From: Caulochytrium protostelioides
Lineage: Eukaryota; Chytridiomycota; Caulochytriomycetes; Caulochytriales; Caulochytriaceae
Length of the DNA stretch: 50,841 nt
Assembly: GCA_003615045.1 (NCBI GenBank)
Contig: ML014245.1
Span: 1 to 50,841 of the forward strand
Direction of reading: 5' to 3'
Positions 30,602-40,214 of this stretch are shown here, piece by piece. A program made the translations under genes and the position numbers. The first letter of the stretch is position 1. Every line of letters starts with the position of its first letter. The notes under the pieces are model-generated. The model ran no database searches. It was given only the letters and a program-made list of their open reading frames with translations, and was not told the origin of the DNA.

Positions 30602-32122
30602 TCAAGGACAAGCGGCGAGGGCGACCTTGAAGGCCTCCACCAGCAGCTGGTTCTCCGGGGGCGTGCCGACAGTGATGCGGAGGACGCCGGCGCAGGCCGG
30701 CTCGGTGACGCGCGAGCGGACCACGACACCCCCCTGCTGGGCCATGTGGAGGTAGACCGCGTGGGCGCGGCGGCTGTCGGGACCAGGGTGCGCGGTGCCG
30801 AGCACGGTGACGAGCACAAAGTTCGCGTCCTGGCGGCGCTGCCGCGACGAGAGCCCCGGCGGCGCCGACTCGGCGGTGGTGAGCACCGCGAGCTGGCTCA
30901 TGCTCGGGTCGACCTGGAGGCCGGCCACGTGGCTGAGCACCTCGAGCAGCCGGTAGCGCTCGGCGACGAGGCGAGCCGCGTGGGCGCGCATGAGGGCGAC
31001 GCCCGAGGGCGCGAGCGCCTGCAGACAGATCTGCGCCGTCGGCACGCCCACGTTGTACGGCGCCTTAAACTTGTTCATCAGCCCGATGATGGGCGGGCTG
31101 GCGACCGCGAACCCGGCGCGGATCCCGGCGAGGCCGAACGCCTTGCTCAGCGTCTGGGTCACCACCAGGTTCGGGTACGACGTCACCCACGACACGGTCG
31201 TGCCGTACTGGCTGGCGGCGGCGTTGGCGGCGGCGGCGCCGCCCATCCCATCGGCGCCCGTCGCGGCGATCTCGCCGTGCCACTGCGCATCCGCTTGGAC
31301 GGCGCCACGCGTCGCGTCGTCCAGCGGCAGCAGCGGGTCCGAGAAGTCGATGTACGCCTCGTCGACCACGACGATGCCGTTCCATCCGGGCGTCGTCAGC
31401 AGGGCGCGCAGGTTGTCGTGGCGCAGCAGGCTGCCCGTGGGGTTGCCCGGGCTCGTGACAAAGACGATCTTGACAGGGGGCGTGGCCGGCATTGCGGGCG
31501 CCTGTAGGCGCTGCCGGATGGCGGGGACGTCGAGCTGGAACGTATCGGGCTCCAACGGGACGCGGGCGACCGCAACGTCGTTCATGGCCGCGCAGACCTG
31601 GTACATGCCATACGTCGGTGGGCAGATGAGGATCGCGTCGACGGCCGGCCGGCAGACGATCCGCACGAGCAGGTCGAGCGCTTCGTCGGACCCCGTGCCC
31701 AGGAACACATAGCTCGGGTCGGGCACGCCGCGCAGGGCGCAGAAGCGCTGCTTCACCTCCAGCTGCAGCGGGTCGGGGTATCGGTGCAGCGGCGCGGTCG
31801 CCGCCGATGTCGTCGCGATGGTCGTCGCCATCGTCAGAGGGTGGGCGCCCACGGCGTCGCCGACGGCGCCGACGGCCTGGCCGTTCGCGGCGCTCGCGGC
31901 GGCCTGGAGCGCGTCCAGATCGGCCGGCACGCAGGGCCCGTAGCTGTTCTCGTTGGCATCCAGGAGAACGCCCGAGGTGAAGTCGTCGCGAGCGCAGTGG
32001 TAGGGCTTGAGGGCCCAGACGTTCGGCCGCGTGATGGCCTGGAGATCGAACTCGGGCACGGCACTGTTGGCGACCGACCACAGCACGGGCGCGGCCCGGT
32101 CGAGCGGCGGCGGCGCGGCCAT
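30602..32122 (-). CDS. HIS5: Histidinol-phosphate aminotransferase
   Basis: This PLP enzyme of histidine synthesis transfers an amino group from glutamate to imidazole-acetol phosphate, giving histidinol phosphate. The product is 506 residues, longer than the usual 360-400 because of Ala-rich loops (for example around residues 85-115). Class-II aminotransferase marks are all present: RPNVWALKPYHCARDDF at the N-terminus, DANENSYGP, the PLP-phosphate loop LGTGSDEALDLLVR, SPGNPTGSLL, VVDEAYIDFSD, and the Schiff-base lysine near residue 327 in TLSKAFGLAGIRAGFAVA. The substrate-binding Arg sits near the C-terminus in VLRITVGTPPENQLL. The start is the first ATG. It is divergent from the gene at 33.5 kb, with a 10-bp-period array in the shared upstream region. 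Confidence 0.96.
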   Translation of the reverse strand: MAAPPPLDRAAPVLWSVANSAVPEFDLQAITRPNVWALKPYHCARDDFTSGVLLDANENSYGPCVPADLDALQAAASAANGQAVGAVGDAVGAHPLTMATTIATTSAATAPLHRYPDPLQLEVKQRFCALRGVPDPSYVFLGTGSDEALDLLVRIVCRPAVDAILICPPTYGMYQVCAAMNDVAVARVPLEPDTFQLDVPAIRQRLQAPAMPATPPVKIVFVTSPGNPTGSLLRHDNLRALLTTPGWNGIVVVDEAYIDFSDPLLPLDDATRGAVQADAQWHGEIAATGADGMGGAAAANAAASQYGTTVSWVTSYPNLVVTQTLSKAFGLAGIRAGFAVASPPIIGLMNKFKAPYNVGVPTAQICLQALAPSGVALMRAHAARLVAERYRLLEVLSHVAGLQVDPSMSQLAVLTTAESAPPGLSSRQRRQDANFVLVTVLGTAHPGPDSRRAHAVYLHMAQQGGVVVRSRVTEPACAGVLRITVGTPPENQLLVEAFKVALAACP

Positions 32123-33468
32123 CGCGGGATCGTGCAGGTGGTGGTCGCGCGCGGGCGGAACAGCGATGCACGGACGGCGCTCTCAGCAGGTGGTCAGAAG
32201 GGCGGCGCGGACGCAGGGGAGCCGGGCGAGGCGGATGAGCAGCGCGCAGGAGGGCGGAGGGCGGCGATGGCGCACGGGACGCGGTGGCGATCCGGCGATG
32301 GGAGCGGCCGCCCCGATCGCCATCGGCGTTGGCGGCATTTGGCTGCTAGGCGCATCGGACCGGATTCTTCTAGATGAATCGACGATCCACATCCATTGAT
32401 GTGGGTGCTTCGTGCGACGGCGGTTGTGGCGGCGGTTGTGGCGCCATGGGGTGTCGCCAGACGCTGCAGGACGCTGCAGGACGCTGCAGGACGCTGCAGG
32501 ACGCCACAGGCGGGCGGCTCAGGCCCACCAAACAGGGTGTTCTGGCCCTTCCTTTCTTCATCGCCAAATGACGCGGCGGGGGCTGCCGGCCCCAGTCACG
32601 CCGCGCCAGCTAACCTTATCGCTACGCCCCCGTCGCACCAGCCTTCTCGCCCCTTCCGCCCGAGATGTCTTCCGCAGTCCGTCGTCGTGATGGAGCCCTG
32701 ACGGGCCGGAGTCCTGACGGAGTGGTGATAGAGCTGCCATCGAGTTCACCTGAAGCCGCGCGCCATGTTAAGAAGCTTTCGCCTCATCAACGCGGCGTCG
32801 CGCGATGCGCTTGAGAGGGCGCAGACGGTCTGGCGGCCATCCAATTCCGTGGCCGCCCTTGTTGCGGGGGCCATGCGGGGGGCGGCGGCTTTCCGGCGGC
32901 GTGTGCGGGCGAGTGTTGGGCCCGCCTGCCCAGCGATGGGCCGATTGCAGGTCGCCGGTCTCGTTGGTGGCCGACCGCGACGGCGGCGGCCACGACGCCA
33001 TACGACGCTTGCTCAAGAGACAGCGGCGACGGCGTCGATCCAGCGGACGGCGGGCATCACGAGACGTCCACGAGCCGTGCACCACGCAGGCAGGAGGAAG
33101 TTGAAGGCGGCTTGGCCGCGATCGCGCGTGGAGGCCCCGCGCGGGGGCCGATCGGCCGGATCGCAGGGAAGCCGACGCGGAGATCGTGCCGTCGCCGTCG
33201 CCATCGCCCGTACTCCTTGGTGGCTCTTGATTCTGCCGCGCCGATTGAGCCGCCACGTGTTCACCGCAACGCGCTCTGCCTGCGCGCGAGCTCTCCCCCA
33301 TCGCGATCTGCCCGGTCTGCTACCACGATCCTCGACCTCCCTCGGGCTACCGTTCATCCGTATCACTTGTCGCCGCCATTCATACGTGCCGCCCGTCCGT
33401 CCCGGCATTCACTTCATTCATTCATTCGTCCCGACGCATTGACGCTTCCCGCGCGACGCATCGCGAGG
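32123..33468. promoter_or_regulatory. Divergent HIS5 / 33.5-kb gene intergenic region
   Basis: About 1.35 kb lies between divergent start codons. It holds a tandem array of a 10-bp unit (32461-32510) about 340 bp from the HIS5 start. No TATA box or gene is evident. The frame of the 33.5-kb gene stays open upstream to 33112 but without a better ATG. Confidence 0.55.
32461..32510. repeat. 10-bp tandem array (ACGCTGCAGG)
   Basis: Four exact copies of ACGCTGCAGG followed by one degenerate copy. Each unit contains a PstI-type palindrome CTGCAG, so five-base half sites recur once per helical turn. Confidence 0.9.
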
Positions 33469-34074
33469 ATGGCCGACGCCGACGAGACGCCGGCGATGCG
33501 CGCCGAGGCCATGGCGCGGACGGCGCAGCTGCTGGTCAAGACGAACCTGAGTTGGCCAATCTGGAAGGAGTCGGAGCCCGAGCTGCACTGGTTCTTTGAG
33601 CGCACGTACCGCGCGTGGCGGTTCGAGATGCATCTGACGAGCGACGAGCATCTGTTCCTGCTCACGCTGGAGCTGCCGAGCGAGATGGCCGCGAAGCTCG
33701 AGCGCGCCGTAAAGGACGGGGTGATCTCGCGCGAGATCGACAAGGTCCACGGGTACGACCCCGCAATGGCGATGGGCCGCAAGGACGCCAAAGTCACCAA
33801 AATCGAGATCTCGCTGGCGCCCGCACGGCCGCAGAACCGCATTGCCCAGGAGACCCTCGAGGGCTTCGAGCAGCAGCTGGTCCAGCTCGAGATCGCCGAG
33901 CGCGGTCGCAGTATCGATCTGCGCGCCATCATGGGACGGCTCCAGTCCTTCCAGCTCGAGTTCTTCCACCGCCTCGAGCTGATGGAAAAGAAGCTTGACG
34001 AGAATCTGAAAACACTCGAAGCCCGCTGCGACAAGATGGAGAAGACGGTCGCCAAGCTGAGCAAGCTTGGCTAG
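33469..34074 (+). CDS. Coiled-coil protein of unknown function, 201 residues
   Basis: The start is the first in-frame ATG that begins conserved-looking sequence (MADADETPAMRAEAMARTAQ); upstream frame is open but low in coding character. Residues 1-95 look like a compact alpha/beta domain with aromatic and acidic residues (TNLSWPIWKESEPELHWFFE and RAWRFEMHLTSDEHLFLLTL). Residues 115-201 are strongly heptad-like (FEQQLVQLEIAERGRSIDLR, then LMEKKLDENLKTLEARCDKM, then VAKLSKLG), consistent with a parallel coiled coil and oligomer. It has no signal peptide or membrane segment, so a cytosolic or nuclear scaffold is likely. I do not recognise the family. Codon use matches its neighbours. Confidence 0.78.
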   Translation: MADADETPAMRAEAMARTAQLLVKTNLSWPIWKESEPELHWFFERTYRAWRFEMHLTSDEHLFLLTLELPSEMAAKLERAVKDGVISREIDKVHGYDPAMAMGRKDAKVTKIEISLAPARPQNRIAQETLEGFEQQLVQLEIAERGRSIDLRAIMGRLQSFQLEFFHRLELMEKKLDENLKTLEARCDKMEKTVAKLSKLG

Positions 34075-34758
34075 CGGCTGCTGGCTTCATATCCAGTGCT
34101 TGCTGCGTGATGCTCTATGCGGGATGTAATCGGGCACGTCCTCCTCAGCGGCATTTTGCAGATGCTTCCTAGCAATAGGTGTGTAGGTATAAACAAAACG
34201 ACCGTGTCGAAAGGCCAAGAGGGCGTCTCGTCCGTCTTACGCGCGGCGGCCATGCATCATGGTAGCGATTCATGGCTGGCGATCGCCGCTTGAGGGCCGT
34301 CGAGCCGGCCGCCGGGGTCCGCCCCACCACGCCGCCACCTTCGGCAGATGTGGCGCAGGGGGGCACCCCGTGCCATGCAACGATCGAGCCAATCGCCGAT
34401 GCGCGTGTCGCGGCATGAGGCCGGTCTGGGCCGAATCTCGCATTTCGCAGTCATCGCCTCGACGCATTGATGGATGTATCACGCGCCAGTATCCATTCGC
34501 GAGAAGCTTCCGTGGAATTGGTCTTCACGAGGGATGATCCATTGAGATGCGAACGCCTGAGACGTCGGGGGGCACGCTGAGACGCGGCGCGATTAGGGCC
34601 TCTCTGTTCGATCATCGCCTCTCGCCCATCGCTGCTCGGCTCCCGCTGCTGGCGTCGAACCTGATCCTCTGCCCCATCGCCACGCGTGTTGAATACTGGA
34701 TACAGAAAACAGACTACTGAGTTCGGAACCCGGATCGCGCGATCCCTGCGGCAGAGCG
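34075..34758. other. Intergenic region upstream of SWP1
   Basis: GC is lower than elsewhere. It holds the 3' end of the 201-residue gene and the promoter of the oligosaccharyltransferase subunit gene. A TATAAAC-like word lies at about 34189. No gene or RNA is recognised. Confidence 0.45.
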
Positions 34759-35781
34759 ATGCGTTTCTTTGGCTCGCGCAGCGCCCACGCGCCGTCATGG
34801 CCGGCGCTCGCCTTCGCCGCGGCATGCCTGCTCTCCGTGGTCATCACGGGCGTGACGGCCAAGACGGCCAAGACGGCCAAGGTCGCTCAGACGGCGCCCC
34901 TCGCCGTGCAGCGTGTCCGTCTGGCCGTCGAGGACGACGCCACGGCCACGAAACACGTCACCAAAACCCCGGCGTCGCCGGCCCCCGTCGACCTCACCTA
35001 CCCGGCGCGCCTCCCGTCGCCGCCGCACGCCGTCACGGTCCCGCAGGACGCCACTGTGACCCTCACCATCCACCTGGCGCCGCCGTCGGACGCCGCGGCT
35101 GATGCCGATGCCGATGCCGACGCCGACGCCGACGCCGCGGCCGCCCACGCCGTGCTCGTGGCGATCGCGCCCGACGCCGCCGCCCGCGACGCTACGCCGC
35201 TCACGCTGGTTGCCGTGCGCGAGGCTCCGCGCCGCTTTGTCGCGACGCTCGATCTCAGCCAGGCGGCCGTCCAGCGCGCGCTGCGCCGCCCGGGCGCCTT
35301 TGCCCTGACCGTGTACGCGCACCCGGCGCCCTTCCGCGCCGCGGCGTCGGCGACGTACCCGCTGGGCAGCCTCGTGCTGGACCTGGCGCCGCACGACGCG
35401 ACGACGCCGCCGCGGGCCGACTGGCCCATCTTCGTGCCCGAGCCGACGATCAAGGTCCAGCCGAGCCCGCCGCGCCGCCAGCCGTCGCGGCTGCTCGCGC
35501 TCGTCTTTGCCGCCGCCGTGCTCGCGCCCTGGGCCCTGATCCTCGGCGGCTGCGTCCGGCTCCAGATCCGCCCCTCGGGGTTCTGGAAGGGCAACGCCGT
35601 CGCGAACAGCTTGTTCTTTGGCTCGATCGTCAGTATGCTCTGCTTGTTTGTCGCGTACTGGGTCGGGCTCTCCATCTTCCAGATGCTCCAGGCCGTGCCC
35701 CTCGTGGCCGTGCCGACCGCCTGTTTCGGCTACCTCTCCCTGCGTGGGCACGTGGTGGCCCGTCTGGCCCGCCAGCTCTAA
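34759..35781 (+). CDS. SWP1: Oligosaccharyltransferase subunit Swp1 / ribophorin II
   Basis: This is a non-catalytic subunit of the ER oligosaccharyltransferase, which transfers the lipid-linked glycan to Asn of nascent proteins. The product is 340 residues, close to fungal Swp1. The first ATG starts a signal peptide (SWPALAFAAACLLSVVITGV). After it comes a TAK codon repeat, then a lumenal beta-rich domain (about 60-230) with an Ala/Asp repeat at about 114-127. The C-terminus has the family pattern: a Pro-rich, charged lead-in (PIFVPEPTIKVQPSPPRRQ) followed by three membrane segments at about 245-266, 285-312 and 315-330. The lead-in plus three-helix layout is what identifies it; sequence identity in the lumenal part is weak. 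Confidence 0.84.
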   Translation: MRFFGSRSAHAPSWPALAFAAACLLSVVITGVTAKTAKTAKVAQTAPLAVQRVRLAVEDDATATKHVTKTPASPAPVDLTYPARLPSPPHAVTVPQDATVTLTIHLAPPSDAAADADADADADADAAAAHAVLVAIAPDAAARDATPLTLVAVREAPRRFVATLDLSQAAVQRALRRPGAFALTVYAHPAPFRAAASATYPLGSLVLDLAPHDATTPPRADWPIFVPEPTIKVQPSPPRRQPSRLLALVFAAAVLAPWALILGGCVRLQIRPSGFWKGNAVANSLFFGSIVSMLCLFVAYWVGLSIFQMLQAVPLVAVPTACFGYLSLRGHVVARLARQL

Positions 35782-36626
35782 AGTCGCCGCCGCCATGGAT
35801 GACGACGACGCTTTGCATTGGACGGGATGCCGCCTCTCCTTCTTTGTCTTGTATACTGAATCTGCTGGGTCCTTTGAGAGAGGACTCAGCGTCGTCGACG
35901 TCGTGGGGTGGGTGTCCCGCCACCGCGGGGGCGAGTCCACGGAAAAGGCTGTGCCGATCGTGTGCTTTGAGGTGTGCCGTCGGGCCGGCCGATGGCGGCG
36001 GGGGCGGATGGTGGCGGCGGAGGGCGCGCAGCACCGAGCAAGACATTCCCGACGGCGGCGGCGCCTTCGGGCCTTGTCGTGGCCACGCAGGGCGGGCCGA
36101 CCCGACGGTATATCCTGCCGCCGGCAGCTGCTGGAGGCTCGTTGGCGGCGGCCTGCGAGAAGGATGGACGCGGTTGGTCGGCGATCGCCTGCGTATGCTG
36201 CGGCTGTCGCGTGGCCGTGGGTGCCGAGGGTCCGGCGGCCGGTGAAATATATGGCCGCCATGACGTCGTGGCGGAGTGACACGGCTGCAGGACCGCTCGT
36301 CACTGCCGCCCCTTGAATAGCGTCCCTCGCCCGCTTCTCCTGATTCTACCGTCATTCCCGCGATCTTCGCGCTGGTGACGCTGCTCTGCCACACCGCCTC
36401 TGCACGCACCGTGCTGGTGATACCCGCGGCGCGCTTCGTTGGGCGCGATCGGCTTCTTTGGGGGGGCTTCTCGCTCGATGTCGATCACCAGCCTGAGTGG
36501 CTGCTAGACATCCAAAGATCAGGACGCCGCCGCCGCCGGCCGCTACCAGACGCTACCAGACGCTGCGGGACGTCCCCATCGCAGTCACCGACCCCGTCGG
36601 TCGCCGTTCCCCCCACTGCGGCCGCC
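35782..36626. promoter_or_regulatory. EXO1 upstream region with 10-bp array
   Basis: This contains a TATA-like AAATATAT at about 36244 and, 57-86 bp before the EXO1 start, a 10-bp tandem array (36541-36570). The EXO1 frame stays open far upstream but without any ATG having conserved sequence. No other gene is recognised. Confidence 0.5.
36541..36570. repeat. 10-bp tandem array upstream of EXO1
   Basis: CGCTACCAGA twice, then CGCTGCGGGA. The third unit differs by one base from the rotated unit of the HIS5-side array (CGCTGCAGGA). Confidence 0.75.
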
Positions 36627-39401
36627 ATGGGTGTCACGGGCCTCATCCCGCTGCTGAAGCCCATCCAGCGACCCGTGCATCTCGACGACCTGCGCGGACA
36701 GACCCTCGGCATCGACGGCTATGTGTGGCTGCACCGTGGCGCGTACGCCTGCGCCATCGAGCTTGCGCTGGACCAGCCTACGACGCGGTACATCGACTTC
36801 TTCATGAAGCGCATCCAGCAGCTCCTGGACCACCAGATCACGCCCTATGTCGTGTTTGACGGCGGCCGCTTGCCCATGAAGGCTGCCACCGACCACCAGC
36901 GCAGCGCGCGGCGGCGCGAGATGCGCGCCCGTGGCCAGCAGTTCTATGCGCAGGGCCGGCGCAAGGAGGCCTTCGAGTGCTTCTCCAGCGCCGTCTCGGT
37001 CACCCCGCGCATGGCCTCCCGCGTGATCGTCGAGCTGGAGCGCCGCGGCATCCGCTTTCTCGTTGCGCCCTACGAGGCCGATGCGCAGCTCGCATACCTC
37101 GACCAGATCGGCGCCGTCGACGCCGTTCTCACTGAAGACTCCGACCTCGTCGTCTTTGGCGCGCGCCACGTGATCCTCAAGCTCGGCGCCCAGGGCGACG
37201 CCGTCGGGATCATGGGCCACCGCATCCGCGAGATGGACGCCCTCAAAAGCATGAGCCACGAGCAGTTCCGCCACATGTGTATCCTCTCCGGCTGCGACTA
37301 CCTCGCGTCGCTGCCGGGCATCGGGCTGAAGCGCGCGATGCTCGCGATCCAGCGGTATGGCACCGGCGACCGTGTCCTCGAAGCGTGGCAGCAGTACGGC
37401 AAGGCCGCCGCCGGCGGCCCCGCAAAGCCGGTGCCCGACGACTACGCCGCCCTCTTCCGGTATGCCGACCGCATGTTCCTCCACCAGCAGGTGTACTGCC
37501 CGCTGGACCGCACGATGCGCCCGCGCGTGCCTCTGCCCGCCGACTACGCCGAGGACCCGCGGTTCATGGCGCTGCTCGGGCCCGTCTCCCACGGCGAGGA
37601 GCTGCAGCGCATCGTGACTGGCCGTCAGGACCCCGAGACCGGCGAGCCCTTCGCCGACCTCTTTGATCCGGCGGCGCCGACAGCCGGCGCGGCGCTCACG
37701 GCGCGCCGTCCTCACGCCGCCCGGCTCCAGCGCCACGACACGATGCCCACCGTCCTGTCCCCGAGCGCCATCACGGCTTTCGGCGCGCCACTCTCCCAAG
37801 CGGCGGTCGCCGCTGCGGCGGGCGGCGGCCGTCTTTTGCGCGACGACCGCAGCAGCAGCATCGAGACCGCGTCCCAGCCGCCGCCGGGCACGGGCGCGCT
37901 CCCGCCTGCGGCAGCCACCGCACTCGCCACGCGATCCGCGACAGACCCGTGGCCCCCACGACTCCCGCGCAGCGGGACCTTCGGCGCCAGCCAGCCCGAC
38001 CCGTTCATCCCGCCCTCGCCGCCCTCGGACGGCCCCCGCCACGCCGTCACGGCCACGCGCGAAGCGGCCGCCGTCGCCATCAAGACCGAGTCCGGTCCGG
38101 CGTCCTCATCCGCATGGGCGGCCTTTGCCTTCGACGCGTCGTCGACATCGGTTTCGACATCGACATCGACTTCAGGATCGACATCGACATCGATATCGGC
38201 GTCCGCCTCTCAATCACAGGCAGGTTCGTTCCTGCGCCGCGCAAGTTTCCGGCAAGCCATTATGGGTGACGCCGTGCTCTCGCGGCCGCGCGCGCCGGTC
38301 GTGCCGCTGCACCGCTCGGTCACCACGCTGCCGCCCGCCGGGAACTTTGGCCCGTCTCCTACCGCGGGGGCTGCCGCGTTGCACCGCAGCCCTAGCACGG
38401 GCTACTGCTCGGCTTCCCATTCCCATTCCCATTCGCACTCCTATACCCGTTCCCATTCGCCTGCGGACGCGGATGCGGATGCCGCAAATGCGAATGCGAC
38501 CGGATCCGGCCCCAGCCACCCCGAAGCCGGCGTGGCGCTGTACAAGCACGATTCGTCGGCTTCCATATCATCGACATCGACGCTCTTGCTGGACACCGAG
38601 TTCGTTTCGGCGCGCGGGTCGATTGACGACCCCGCGTCGTTTCACACGCCGTCCACGGACGGCGACGGCGAAGCTGATGCTCATACGGACGATGCCACGA
38701 CCAGCCGCAGCGCGACCAGCACGAGCAGCAGCGAGACGCCGCGGCTGCTCCCGCCCCGCGCGACGCGCCGCACCACGTCAGCCAGCGCCACGGCGTCGGC
38801 GGTGCCAAGAAAGGCGACGGGCGACCGCCGGATCAGTCATTTCTTTTCGGTCACAGCGTCCACGCGCTCGTCGGCTGCCTCCACGCCCACGGCATCGCCG
38901 CCTTCCGCGTCCACGGCCACGGCTGCGACAGCCGACGAGAATGCGCCCGACAGCCTGCGCCCCGGCCCGGCGCGCCGCTCAGCCGCCGCGATGCTCGCCG
39001 CGGCGCCCTCGCCAGCGCCCGCCTCGAAATCGGCTCGGTCGTCGCCGACCACGCGGACGGCCCGCGTGCGCCGCGTGCTCGTGGAGCCCGACGGCGCCGA
39101 CGGCGCCGCCGCGCAGAACGGCGCGACCTGCACGACCCGTGTCGTCCGGCCCGCCCATGCGGCGGCGTGGTGCGCTGCGCCGCGCTCGCCGACGTCGCCG
39201 CCGCCGCCGGCCGGCAGCCGCCCGGTGCCGCGGACGCCGGTGCTCAAAGCGCGGCCCCCTGCTGTCGCGGCCGCGGCCGCGACACCGCTCGCGTCATCGA
39301 CTTCGGCGGCGGCGGCGGCCACCGACCCGCTCGCCCGCAAACGCATGTGGACGACCTTGTTCGTGCGCCAAGCCGCGATGGCCGATCGGCGGGCCTCGTA
39401 G
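36627..39401 (+). CDS. EXO1: Exonuclease 1 (Rad2/XPG family)
   Basis: This is a 5'-3' exonuclease and flap endonuclease of mismatch repair and DNA-end resection. The product is 924 residues. The ATG gives the fixed N-terminus MGVTGLIPLL, since the initiator region is part of the active site. The metal ligands fall at the same numbers as in human EXO1: Asp30 (GIDGYVW), Asp78 (VVFDGG), Glu150 and Asp152 (APYEADAQLAYLD), Asp171 and Asp173 (LTEDSDLVVFG). GCDYLASLPGIGLKRA (about 222-237) is the helix-two-turn-helix. Beyond residue 420 the protein is disordered, rich in Ser/Thr/Pro/Ala with repeated Ser-Thr and Ser-His tracts. A KATGDRRISHFFSV element near residue 735 resembles the MLH1-interaction (MIP) box or a PIP-like motif. 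It is intronless. Confidence 0.96.
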   Translation: MGVTGLIPLLKPIQRPVHLDDLRGQTLGIDGYVWLHRGAYACAIELALDQPTTRYIDFFMKRIQQLLDHQITPYVVFDGGRLPMKAATDHQRSARRREMRARGQQFYAQGRRKEAFECFSSAVSVTPRMASRVIVELERRGIRFLVAPYEADAQLAYLDQIGAVDAVLTEDSDLVVFGARHVILKLGAQGDAVGIMGHRIREMDALKSMSHEQFRHMCILSGCDYLASLPGIGLKRAMLAIQRYGTGDRVLEAWQQYGKAAAGGPAKPVPDDYAALFRYADRMFLHQQVYCPLDRTMRPRVPLPADYAEDPRFMALLGPVSHGEELQRIVTGRQDPETGEPFADLFDPAAPTAGAALTARRPHAARLQRHDTMPTVLSPSAITAFGAPLSQAAVAAAAGGGRLLRDDRSSSIETASQPPPGTGALPPAAATALATRSATDPWPPRLPRSGTFGASQPDPFIPPSPPSDGPRHAVTATREAAAVAIKTESGPASSSAWAAFAFDASSTSVSTSTSTSGSTSTSISASASQSQAGSFLRRASFRQAIMGDAVLSRPRAPVVPLHRSVTTLPPAGNFGPSPTAGAAALHRSPSTGYCSASHSHSHSHSYTRSHSPADADADAANANATGSGPSHPEAGVALYKHDSSASISSTSTLLLDTEFVSARGSIDDPASFHTPSTDGDGEADAHTDDATTSRSATSTSSSETPRLLPPRATRRTTSASATASAVPRKATGDRRISHFFSVTASTRSSAASTPTASPPSASTATAATADENAPDSLRPGPARRSAAAMLAAAPSPAPASKSARSSPTTRTARVRRVLVEPDGADGAAAQNGATCTTRVVRPAHAAAWCAAPRSPTSPPPPAGSRPVPRTPVLKARPPAVAAAAATPLASSTSAAAAATDPLARKRMWTTLFVRQAAMADRRAS

Positions 39402-40214
39402 CCGCTCTCATGCTCGCCCCCATGCTCGCTGGCATCCCCGCTTGCTAACCCGCTTACTGACCCGCTTACTGACCCGCTTGCTTCGCGGCTCGCAGCACGC
39501 TTCGTCTCACCGCTAGCATCACTGCGAGGATCACTTCTCGCGTCGCGATGGTGTGGTTGAGCGCTTTCTCTGTATGATACGATCCTGATTTGGGCGTCAG
39601 GCTGGCCTGGGTGAACGCTCGCCACGTGGCGTTGGCGGCGAGGGCCTGCGGCGGGACGACCCCGCCACGCGATGGCGATAGGCCAAAGCCCAGGCCCTGC
39701 CGGGCTGGCGCGGGAGGTGGGTCATGATGTCATTAGCTCCGACCCCCGCTGGGTGTGCGCTGGACCCCTGCGACCGCCGCGGCCGCCGCCACGACCGCCG
39801 CCTTCGGGGGGAGGGCGAAGGCAGGCACCTAGTCGTCGCACGCCGCGCGGGCGTTTACGAGGAACCAGTGGCCGTCGCGTCTGAAACGCGGCGGGGGAAG
39901 CGTGTACGCGTCGTCGTCGACGGCCTTGGCGTGACGGCCCCGGAGGCCTGCTCGGGCCGCTCGAAAGGCCGTTCGCCGATGGCCCTGATGAGACGGCGCC
40001 GTCGCTTGGCGCGGTGCCCGTGGTCCATTCACGGATCCTGTTCTCGCCGTCGCTGCGGGATCAACCGGCCCGACGCTGGGTGGAACGCCGACGCCCGACA
40101 TTGGCCTGAACGCTGTCGCCGACGCCGACACGAACGCTTGCGCCTGCGCGATCCTCTGACTCCCACGGGCTCGATTGCCTGTTCTGTTCCCCCGCCGCTT
40201 CGGCTGCGTTTCCC
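39402..40214. other. Intergenic region between EXO1 and IML2/TTC39 gene
   Basis: This begins with a 12-bp tandem repeat directly after the EXO1 stop (39437-39483). The rest is GC-rich with no recognisable gene and should hold the promoter of the next gene. Confidence 0.5.
39437..39483. repeat. 12-bp tandem repeat after EXO1 stop
   Basis: Four units of CCCGCTTACTGA type; the two inner ones are identical and the outer ones carry TTGCT. They start 36 bp after the stop codon, so they lie in the 3' untranslated region. Confidence 0.85.

Noticed and set aside
33112-33468. Upstream extension of the 201-residue protein
   Set aside because: No suitable ATG and Arg/Pro/Ser-rich composition. The ATG at 33469 begins the ordered protein.
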